A stretch of DNA of 64,000 bases from assembly GCF_029168945.1 (NCBI RefSeq), contig NC_083605.1, positions 26,797,280 to 26,861,279 on the forward strand, written 5' to 3'. Positions 34,090 through 43,142 of the stretch are shown here, one piece after another (the stretch's first letter is position 1; the number at the start of each line of letters is the position of its first letter). Under the pieces are notes generated by a model. That model was given only the letters and a program-made list of their open reading frames with translations, did no database searches and was not told the origin of the DNA. This DNA comes from Cannabis sativa (taxonomy: Eukaryota > Streptophyta > Magnoliopsida > Rosales > Cannabaceae). The position numbers and the translations under genes are program-made.

Positions 34090-34810
34090 TTTCGTTTTAA
34101 ATAAGAATCCAACAATGCTCCGATTAGCGAGAGTCAAAGTAATCTTATTTATACAATCTTCTTGTTTCATATTGTAAAACACTAGTCTAAGGTGTCATCA
34201 ATTGATGAACAGCTAGATGTTGCACATACAATGTTTATCTTTCGAGATCTAACACTATTATGTTAGTCTAATGGTGAAAATCCATTAGGGATTTATCTCC
34301 TTAGAAAAACAAATCAAGTTAGACCAACAATGAAGATTCGAAATTAAACTACAATTTAATAACAGAAAATAACATGGTTCAATACAAATTCATACACAAT
34401 TCAGAAATTATGAAGCACATAGCAAGTAGGAATGACAAGAGAAAATACCAAAACATACACTCCTAAATAATTTCCAAGGTTTTCAACAAACTGATATCAG
34501 TGTCCCGTTTAGGCGAGAGTCAAAGCTACCAATCATTGAATAGAGTTGTCAGCTCATCTAAAATGATCAACATTCTAGCAACCTTTTATTCGATCAAGAT
34601 GTGAATCCGCGTTGTCCCGTTTAGGCGAGAGTCAAGGCTATTCTATCTTATGAGCTTCCACCATTGTTTCATATTCTTGCAAGTCTTATACAGTCGCCAC
34701 CATTAGGGTGATCATAAACTATATAAAAAACTTACAAGATTACTTATCTTTCGAGATTAAACGGTGCTAACTTGCTAATGAACGTTCCTCCATTAGGGAG
34801 GATTACTCAC
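34090..34810 (-). other. Structured hairpin region of the copia-like leader
   Basis: On the minus strand it holds hairpins with loop CTAAT: CCTCC/GGAGG (34787-34801), CACC/GGTG (34698-34710) enclosed by TATAGT/ACTGTA (34719-34724 with 34689-34694), and AAATCC/GGATTT near 34281-34297. Two GACTCTCGCCTAAACGGGAC repeats lie near 34503-34522 and 34617-34636, and a variant with CTAAT near 34117-34136. Matching regions occur in the other copies. Confidence 0.8.
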
Positions 34811-36117
34811 TAAAACAATAGCTATGTAAAACCAACAATGGAGATCGAATATCCTTATAATAAAGCTCATTATTTAATGAAGGGTTGTATTTTCTTCTAA
34901 TAATTATTTTAATCCAATTATTTTAAAGATATATTTATTTAATTAAAATTTCCAATTTAGAATGAAAAATTCTAAATATAAATTTTAATTTAATATTTAT
35001 AAATTATACTTAGATGGATAAAAAATAACGTGAATTATTTCCATCTTAGTAATAATTTCCATAAATATTTAGAAAATTATTCAATTTAAGTTGTTTCAAA
35101 ATTAATTTGAATTAATTTACAACTCAAATTTAATTTTCTATAAATATATATTGCATTTCGAAAATGCTTTAAAATAAAATAAAATAAATCCTGGAAAATT
35201 ACTCTAATTTTATGTTGGCCAAAAATTAATTAATAAAAATTAATTTTCAACAAAAAATATAATTTTCCTATTTAATTAAATATCTAAGAAAAATTTCAAA
35301 TATTTAAGTATCATGATTAAAAAATCAACTTAAATATTAATTTTCCATTTAATTAAATACACTAGAAAAATACTTCAAGCAAAACAGAAAATATCTATCT
35401 AGACTTTCATGGACTAATTAATTCAATTTCTAATTATAATATATTTTAGTTCATTTAATTTAATTAATCATTAAATGAAAAAATCAATGATTTAAGTTGG
35501 TCCAAAATTAAATAAATAATTTTCAACTTTAATCTATTTTTCAAATAAAATTCGAAATTTCTACATTAAAGAAATGTAATTTCAAAATTTTGGGAAATGA
35601 TTAATAAAATAAAATAAAATATATTCTGAAAATTATTCAAACTTAAGTTATTCTGAAATAAGATTCCAAACTTAAAATAATTTTCAACTTTAATTAAATA
35701 ACATGAAAATAACAATATTAAAGTATCATGATGAAAATCAACTTAGATATTGAAATTTTCAATTTAATTAAATGTATTAAATTCAAGAAATAAATAATTA
35801 AGTAAAGAGGAAACTTAATTATTAATTCTAGTTTAATACTAGGAAAATATTCTAAACTTAGATTGTACCAAAATTAATTAGGAAACAATTAATTTCAAAA
35901 TCTATGATATTTTCCTATTTAATATTAGAAATAATAACTAGTACTAGAAATATCTATCTAGAATATATCAATGACTAAGTGTTTTTCAAAAATTAACTTT
36001 AAAATATTACATGAAAAATAAATTTCATATATTTTAAAAGTTAATTATGTTGCTAATTCAATTTTAATTAGGTTAGACTAATATAATTAACCTAATACAA
36101 TTATTTAAATAAGGCAA

Positions 36118-36230
36118 ATGGGCCTTCACAATTGGGGTAGTTCATGTGAGGGGGAGCTGGGTTCAGTATGTCGTACCCACTTCTATGGCCCCCAACTCTC
36201 ACACAAGGCCCAAAAGAGAGGAATTTAACC
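36118..36230 (-). other. Conserved leader block of about 110 bp
   Basis: This GC-richer block in AT-rich surroundings recurs at 44871-44985, 50767-50885, 55499-55612 and 61542-61653. On the element's sense strand it can fold with outer GGGCCTT/AAGGCCC, TGTGAG/CTCACA, GGGG/CCCC and inner TGGGT/ACCCA pairings. No open frame is shared. Confidence 0.8.
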
Positions 36231-37479
36231 TTTCAATAAATAATTGTTATTCATTGAATAAGCCCAAATCTAATTGGGCCTAAATAAATTTCCTTATGTC
36301 AAAATTTATTTTAGCAACCTAGTCCATTTACTTAGTAAAATCTTAAATGGGCTCCCTATATGTATCTAAGCCCAAAAGCAAACATATAGGCTCACACAGG
36401 TCAAATGATTTGGATGGACCTTATCATGTTACTAGGTTTACACAGATGAAAGAAGTACAAAATTTACCTGTTACAAATTATTTATAAGATCTATCGTCAA
36501 TTGGACTATGATTAAAATCACATCATTGGATCATGATCTGTCACCAAGTTAATCATAACAATTTAGATCAGATAAATAATAGGTTTGTTAAAAAGAGTTT
36601 GAATAAACAATATTAATAAACAAACATTGTCCATGTAACAGATGTGAATCAAGATATTAATATAATTAAATTATTATTCTTAAACTAACCAAATAAAGGA
36701 AACTAATTTTAAAATATCTAGGTTTATTTGAATCAAATTAAATTAAATATCTAATAAGATCAATGATTTGAAAGGAAAGAATCTTCAATATCACTTTCAG
36801 ATCTTATAATTTAATAAAATAAACTAATTTTAAAATAGATTTGGTTAGATAATAATTACCATAATTATATGTCAAAATATCTCAAATTAAGCAATATTCA
36901 AATCTCTAAAAAAATATCTATGTTATTTAAATATTTAAGATATGATTTATAAATTTCTAATAAGGAAAAAATGATATATATATATAGAAAAAAATATCAT
37001 TTTTATACTTATAATTTATAAATAATTAAATATTTAACAAAATAACAAATTTTTGAATTTGAAAACATTATGGTAAGTATATCTATAAAAATATCTATGT
37101 TAATTTCAAATTTATTAATTATTTAATTTGACATATAAGATAATTTTAATATAATATTTTAAATAAAAAGACAAAGTTATCTTTTAATTTAAAATATCTT
37201 AAATATCAAAATATCTAATATTATAATTAAATAATAAATAAATATTAAAGAACTTAACAAATTTTTAAATCTGACCATAATAGGAAATATTTAAAAATTG
37301 GAAACAATCCAAAATAGAAATATTTAAAAATTGAAAAAATTCCAAATTGAAAATATTTAAAATTGGAAACATTTCAATTTAGAAATATTTAAAATTGGAA
37401 AAATAAATTTTGGGAAACAATCCCATGAAAAAATTGGATTTTTGGGGAAAAAACCCAAAAATTCGCAATTTGGGAAAGC

Positions 37480-37680
37480 AGCCCAGTAGGCTGCATCTGC
37501 AGCCCAAGAGAGGCTGCTAGCAGCCTGTCACGCGCGCGGATGGGGTGCTCACGCCGAGGAAGCTCGGCGCCTGCAGGGTGCCTGACCGAGAAAACTCGGT
37601 CAGCTGCAGGGTGATGGACCGAGGGACGCGCGCGGATGGGGAGGCTGATCCGAGGGTCTGGTGCGCATGAGCACCACCCT
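37480..37680 (-). other. GC-rich patch near the PBS with CYGAG-N4-CTCGG hairpins
   Basis: Two perfect 7-bp hairpins stand at 37552-37569 (CGCCGAG/CTCGGCG) and 37584-37601 (GACCGAG/CTCGGTC), between CGCGCGCG runs and CTGCAG sites. The frame read across it is not conserved in other copies. Confidence 0.8.
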
Positions 37681-37952
37681 TGACAACCTTGAATCCCGAT
37701 TTTTCAAAATTCATATCTTTCTCAATTTTTATCGGAATCGAGTTCCGTAAAAAACAAAATTGCTTAATTTTTCACAAGGAATCCAAATAAAATATTTTCA
37801 AAAATTGAAAAAATATTTTTCATGGAAAACGAAACTGTACAACATATACATTCATCAAATAACACATAAACCAACATGAAACCATCCAAATCAACACATA
37901 AACATGCAATCATCGTTTTAATTCATATTACATGAAAGTAAATCATTACCAT

Positions 37953-37965
37953 GGCTCTGGTGCCA
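37953..37965 (-). other. Primer binding site of the 10-kb element
   Basis: The minus strand reads TGGCACCAGAGCC two bases after the LTR end. It differs from the canonical TGGTATCAGAGCC at three inner bases. Confidence 0.85.
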
Positions 37966-37967
37966 GT

Positions 37968-39878
37968 TGTTAGAAAAAATTTTACCAGGATCTAGATTTA
38001 CTAACAAGTATGTTGGATTAACAACCTAATATGAATTCTAAAACAATGAAAATAAACACATATAAAGTTAGAAAACCTTACAGTGGGTGCAGCGGAATAA
38101 TATGACTCCTTCCGTTCAGATCTCTAGCCCTTGATTCCTTTCTGTAGCAGAGCATCACCAAGATCTGAACCTGGATCTTCTTTTCTCCTTCTTTGATGCA
38201 GAAATTCCATAGTCTTCCATACTATGATTGAGATACCACTTGATGTGTGTGGGCACTACTCATCTCACAAGGATTTCGAAATTTCTCTCTATTTTTCTCT
38301 CTCAATTTCGTGGCTTATCATGCATAGAAGAGAAGAGAACAAGGTTGCTTTATATAGGGAAAAGGGAGAGCACAACTTTCCAAATAAACAGTTTCCTCTT
38401 TTACTGTGTAATTGATTAACTGCCTTATTTAGTGTGATCCACCACTTTCCTATTATAGCTAGGCTTTGATTAGCAATTACATGGCAATTAAAAATGAAAA
38501 TAATAATTGGGAAACACAAAGGGAGTGCTCGGCCATAGAGGGAAATGGGCCTCACTTGGATTTTGCAGTTTCCTCAATTTTATTTCTATTTCTCCAAAAA
38601 TGCCATTTTTCCAATTCTAATCATTTAAATGCCAAAACTAATTATTTAATAACTAAAATAGATTATTAAATAATATTGTCATTTAAAATAATTATTAATT
38701 AGACATACAAAGTCTCTTAATTAATAATTAAACCTAGAAACCCTTTTCTTTACGATTTCATCCTTAAACTGTGAGAATTCATAAAGTAGACACAGTCTAA
38801 CTTTTAGAATTATAATTGATTAATTAAAATCAATTAACTGAGTCTTACAAGCAGTATGGCCTCAACTAGTATGGGGACCATGGGTCTATATAACCGAGCT
38901 TCCAATAAGTCGAACCGAATTTACCAAGTAAATTCCCTAACTTATTAATTCCTCATTGAATCCACACTTAGAACTTGGAATTGCACTCTCAGTCATATAG
39001 AAACGCTCTATATGTTCCACGATATAGACACGTCATTAGTTATCCATTGTTATAACCCTAATGTGATCAATGATCCTCTATATAGATGATTTACACTGTA
39101 CAGGATTAAATTACCGTAACACCCTACAATGTATTTTATCCTTAAAACACTTAACCCTGTATAAATGATATTTCACCTAAGTGAAATGAGATCTCCACCA
39201 TTTATCTTCGTTTGGTTAAGCTCGAAGGAAATCATCCTTTACTTCTATTTGCCAAATAGAAGCTATAGATTCCATATTTATGTTAGCGCTCCCCCACTCA
39301 ATTGTATTACCGTGTTCCCAAAATGTACGTATTACCCTGATACAAAACTGGGCTTAACTAACAAATCAAAGAACACGAGTAATACTCTTGAAATTGAGCC
39401 TAACCATATCAGGATTTCGATCATGTGATCTAGGATCAACTTATGATATTGAATTGAATAGATGTTTACGGTAAGTTTCAAAATCTAATTCAAAGTTCAA
39501 TATCGGTCCATTCCAATGCATACTCCATGCATCCGATACTGGTAAACTTTGCCAATGTCCTGGAAAGGACATAACACTTTTCCAAGGTGTAAGAATACCT
39601 ATCGCTGATTATACCATGTCAGTCTAAATCCAGTGTTCTGACAAATCAGGGAATCTACTTTTGAACATATAATAAAGATTATATTCCACTGTGCTGACAA
39701 CACTATAATCTTTAACCAACTCATATGTTCTGGACTTAAAAAGAATTCATACATTATATACATATAATCATGAAATAAATCATGTGAACCATGCAACATA
39801 AAATGTTATTTCTGATCTTTATTAATAAGTAAATCTGATTATATGAAATGAGTTTTATTTAGGGCATAAAACCCAACA
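37968..39878 (-). repeat. 5' LTR of the 10-kb copia-like element
   Basis: On the plus strand it starts TGTTAGAAAAAATTTTACC and ends CATAAAACCCAACA. It is the near-identical partner of 29862-31774. Confidence 0.95.
38451..38457 (-). promoter_or_regulatory. Weak LTR TATA-like box
   Basis: TATAATA on the minus strand, at the TATA position of the family, in the LTR that would drive this element. Confidence 0.45.
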
Positions 39879-39883
39879 GTCAA

Positions 39884-40177
39884 TTCCTGCACGGACTCTT
39901 TAGCATCCCAGTGCTCTCGCCTCACTGTGGCCACAGCCGCGTCCCTGTCCTTTAGCGCATCATCCTTAGCCTTCAGCTCCTCGGCCTTTGCCTTTATTTT
40001 GTCTTGACTGCTCCGCTCCAAAAGGGCCTCCCTCTGCTAGGCCTCCACCCGGATAGCTTTCCTCTGCACTTCCAAGTCCCTAAGACTCTTCATGGCCTCA
40101 TCCATGCCCCCAAACTCGGACATGATGTACCCATGATCAATCAGAGTCTTTGAAAGATGACCGGTCTCTGCAGCAAT
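39884..40177 (-). pseudogene. Tat antisense gene, exon 3 (5' part)
   Basis: On the minus strand, after the intron at 40178-40262, the frame reads IAAETGHLSKTLIDHG, MDEAMKSLRDLEVQRKAIRV, a TAG stop at 40037-40039, then ALLERSSQDKIKAKAEELKA and RREHWDAKESVQEL up to the insertion point. Heptad-like spacing of leucines and charged residues suggests coiled coil. Its reading frame is the one that splicing of the intron restores. Confidence 0.72.
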
Positions 40178-40262
40178 CTAGGAAAAACAAGAAAAATGTG
40201 TAAGCACGTGAGGCCGAGCGCCAAAAGACAAGGCCCTAAAATACTAACAGATTGAAACTTAC
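40178..40262 (-). other. Intron of the Tat antisense gene
   Basis: On the minus strand it starts GTAAGTTTC at 40262 and ends TTTTTCTTGTTTTTCCTAG at 40178, 85 bp. The length is not a multiple of three, and removing it keeps one frame across ...TAMTA|IAAETG. The long pyrimidine tract before AG fits a plant intron. Confidence 0.72.
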
Positions 40263-40945
40263 GGCAGTCATGGCCGTACTTATGTCTGGGATCTGATAGA
40301 CCGAGTTTGTGGAAGCACAGGCTGCATATCTCTTCGCCGAAAGTTGGGTCAGGTTGGAGACGAAGTGGCTTGTTAGTTATGAGGCAAAAGGAGAAGTGGT
40401 AGGCCCGATGAAGCGGTTGAACCAGTCCGTCAAAGGAACTATGTTTAAATCCCAGGCGTTCTCGGAGTACTCACTGCGAGAGAAACTGTCCTGAGCCTCC
40501 CTTAGGACCTTCTTCAAAGCCTCCACCTCCGCGTTCCCCTTCGTGTATTCTGCCATAGCATAGTTGTGCTTGGCAATCCAGAGTTTCTGTCTTTCCTCAT
40601 CGGCAGGAATGGGGGTCAGGACAATACTGGGAGGAACAGTGTACTCCTCCGCCTCAAATGGGATCCCCGAATCAGAACTGGGGGCCAGAGTGTCGGCTCC
40701 CCTGGGCTTCTTGGCAGCCTCGACCTCCACCATCTTGCCTTTATGTTTCCGGTCCATAGGGGTGAGAATCTCGCCATCCTCTTCCTCCTCGACCTCCCCG
40801 TCTTTGTCAATAAGAACGATTTGGCTTAAAGGGAGGCTAGAAGAGGGATTCTCGAAGATCACCTCCAAGTTTTGTGTTTGAGGCTGGGCCGAGTCGGGAT
40901 TGTAAGTCTGATTGAGGGTAGCCAAAAGCTCGTGCATTGGCCTAG
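40263..40945 (-). pseudogene. Tat antisense gene, exon 2
   Basis: The minus-strand frame reads AARPMHELLATLNQTYNPD, an acidic stretch (DKDGEVEEEEDGEI), DRKHKGKMVEVEAAKKPRG, then WIAKHNYAMAEYTKGNAEVE, ENAWDLNIVPLTDW and, after a TAA at 40377-40379, the same frame continues LTSHFVSNLTQLSAKRYAAC up to the intron. One nonsense change therefore interrupts an otherwise open exon of about 225 codons. The stretch LTDWFNRFIGP may belong to a conserved domain, which I cannot name. Confidence 0.72.
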
Positions 40946-41029
40946 CTGCTTCAAGAAACAAACAAATAAGTATTAGCACGTTAACAAGAAACTGAGCACA
41001 CAAGAACAAAGCAGTAAAACTAATCCTAC
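40946..41029 (-). other. Candidate intron 1 of the Tat antisense gene
   Basis: On the minus strand GTAGGATTAG starts at 41029 and TTTCTTGAAGCAG ends at 40946, 84 bp. The length is a multiple of three and the frame stays open through it, so unlike the next intron the frame gives no proof. The hydrophobic translation (VNVLILICLFL) is better explained as intron than as a membrane segment. Confidence 0.5.
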
Positions 41030-41115
41030 CCAGCCAATCTAATTCAGCCCTAGCAAAGTCCTGCACTAAAATGCTGGTGTCGTCATCCCCAAGAAAGCTG
41101 TCTGAGGGGAGAAAC
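41030..41115 (-). pseudogene. Tat antisense gene, end of exon 1
   Basis: The minus strand reads DFARAELDWLG before the donor. Upstream the gene runs into a copia-like LTR at 41116, so its start is not in view. Confidence 0.5.
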
Positions 41116-41304
41116 TTTTGGAATTATTTTACCAGGACTTTAGATTTACTAACAAGTATGTTATTAACATTCTAAATATGAACTTCTAAAACGATATTAA
41201 ATAAACACATATAAAGTATAAGAAACCTTACAGTTGTTGCAGCAGAATATAATATCTCCTTCCACTCAGATCTCTAACCCTTGTATATTTCTGTAGCAGA
41301 GTAT
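41116..41304 (-). repeat. 189-bp end of a copia-like LTR
   Basis: It reads TTTTGGAATTATTTTACC (TG of the LTR end changed to TT) to ...CTGTAGCAGAGTA and is then cut by the forward LTR at 41305. GAAAC (41111-41115) would be its left target duplication; the right partner is not found. Confidence 0.8.
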
Positions 41305-43142
41305 GTTGGGTTTTGTGCCCTAAGTAAAACTCATTTCAATATAATCAGATTTACTTATTAATAAAGATCAGAAATAACATTTTATGTTGCATGGTTCACA
41401 TGATTTATTTCATGATTATATACATATAATGTATGAATTCTATTTAAGTCCAGAACATATGAATTTGTTAATGATTATAGTGTTGTCAGCACAGTGGAAT
41501 ATAATCTTAATTATATGTTCGAAAGTTTATTCCCTGATTTGTCAGTACACTGGATTTAGACTGATATGATAATCAGCGATAGGTATTCTTACACCTTGGA
41601 TAAGTGTTATGTCCTTTCCAGGGCATTGACAAAGTTTACCAGTATCAGATGTATGGAGTATACACCGGAAAGGACCGATATTGAACTTTGATTAGATATA
41701 TTAAAATTTACTGTAATATCTATTCAATTCAATATCACATGTTGATCCTAGATCAAATGATCTTAATCCTGATATGATTAGGTTTGATCTCAAGAGTATT
41801 ATACATGTTCTTTGATTTGTTAGTTAAGCCTACTTTTGGGTAAGGGTGATACGTACATTTTGGGAACATGATAGTATAATTGAGTGGGAGCGCTAACATA
41901 AATATGGAATCTATAACTTCTATAGGAATTTAGAAGTGAAACGATGATATCCTTCGAGCTTGGCTAAACAGAGATAAATGGTGGAGATCTCATTTCACTT
42001 CGCTGAAATATCATTTATACGGAGCTAAGTGTTTTAAGGATAAAATACATTGAAGGTGTAACGGTAACTTAGTGCCTATTCAATGTAGATCATCTATTAG
42101 AGGGTCATTGATCAAATTCGCATTATAACAATGGATAGCTAATGACGTATCTATATCGTGGAACATATAGAGCGTTCTATATGACTGAGAGTGCAATTCC
42201 AAGTTGTAAGTGTGGATTCAATAAGGAATTAATAAGTTAAGGAATTTACTTGGTAAATACAATTCGACTTATTGGAAGCTCGATTATATAGACCCATGGT
42301 TCCCATACTAGTTGAGACCATACTGCTTGTAAGACTCAGTTAATTCATTTTAATTAATCAATTATAATTCTAAAGTTAGACTATGTCTAGTTTATGAATT
42401 TTCACTAAGCAAGGGCGAAATTGTAAAGAAAGAGATTCTAGGTTTATTTATTAATTAAGAGACTTTACATATCTAAATTAATAAATATATTAAACAATAT
42501 TATTTAATAATTATTTTTAAGTTATTACATAATTAGAATTGGCATTTAAATGGTTAAATTGGAAAATTAGTATTTTTGATAAAATGGGAATGAAAAATAA
42601 TAAAATGGGAAAGTTGTAAAGTGAGGCTCAATTTCCTTATATGGCCGGCCACTATGCAAGCTTTTACTATTTTATTTTTCCATTATTTTAATGCCATACA
42701 ATTCTAACCTAAACCTAGTTGGCATTCTATAAATAGAAAGTGTTGGCTTCAGGAAACTATGACTTGCACATTGTTTCTTTCAAAGAAAAGCCATAGCCGC
42801 CCCTCTCTCTCTTTTCCTCTCTTCAAATTTCGAAATTCCCTAAGTGATAGAGTAGTGCCCACACACATCAAGTGGTATATAAATCATAGTGTGTAAGACT
42901 GTGGAGAATCAGCATCAAAGAAGGAGAGAAAGAGATGCAGATTCAGATCTTGATTATGCTCTGCTACAGAAAGGAATCAAGGGCTAGAGATCTAAATGGA
43001 AGGAGTCATTATATTCCGCTGCACCCAATGTAAGGTTTCTTAAACATTATATGTGTTTATTTCATTATTTTAGAATTCATATTAGGATGTTAATGAAACA
43101 TACTTGGTAGTAAATCTAGATCCTAGTAAAATATTTTCAACA
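41305..43142 (+). repeat. Copia-like 5' LTR (copy b)
   Basis: It starts TGTTGGGTTTTGTGCCC, ends GATCCTAGTAAAATATTTTCAACA and is followed by a PBS. It is 1838 bp. TATAAATA lies at 42728-42735. No matching 3' LTR of this copy is identifiable in the window. Confidence 0.93.
42728..42735 (+). promoter_or_regulatory. LTR TATA box
   Basis: TATAAATA in TTCTATAAATAGAAAG. Confidence 0.68.

Larger units (their letters stand above)
33621..37952 (-). other. Long non-coding leader of the 10-kb element
   Basis: This is about 4.3 kb between PBS and the recognisable pol remnant without coding potential. The part at about 33621-34090 may be decayed gag or pre-integrase sequence; I could not identify it. About 34090-34810 holds the hairpin region, 34810-36110 is AT-rich, 36118-36230 is a conserved block, and 37480-37680 is a GC-rich patch. 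The same order is found in the other copies (forward at 43143-47259, 55206-57875 and 60169-64000; inverted at 48820-52260). Confidence 0.85.
29862..39878 (-). mobile_element. Complete 10.0-kb copia-like non-autonomous element
   Basis: It is flanked by the perfect 5-bp duplication GTCAA (29857-29861 and 39879-39883). LTRs are 29862-31774 and 37968-39878 (1913 and 1911 bp) with only about ten differences noticed by eye. On the minus strand the order is LTR, PBS, GC-rich patch, AT-rich leader with structured islands, decayed copia pol, polypurine tract, LTR. There is no open frame of note in 6.2 kb of interior. LTR length and ends recall the Angela-like copia group, but this is inference. The recent insertion together with a dead interior implies trans-mobilisation. 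Confidence 0.93.
19038..41115 (+). mobile_element. Ty3-gypsy Tat/Retand-type element, decayed, with two insertions
   Basis: It consists of LTR, PBS, gag, protease, RT, RNase H, a second RNase H, integrase and a 3' antisense gene, interrupted by copia-like elements at 22376-25775 and 29862-39878. The extra RNase H between the first RNase H and integrase and the antisense gene are hallmarks of the Tat lineage. All pol domains have stops or frameshifts. The right end is cut by a copia-like LTR fragment at 41116, and no 3' LTR is seen in the window. Without its two insertions about 8.7 kb remain. Confidence 0.88.

Noticed and set aside
40564..40881. Plus-strand 105-codon frame opposite the Tat antisense gene
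   Set aside because: It is a shadow of exon 2 on the other strand, which has the biased composition and splice signals.
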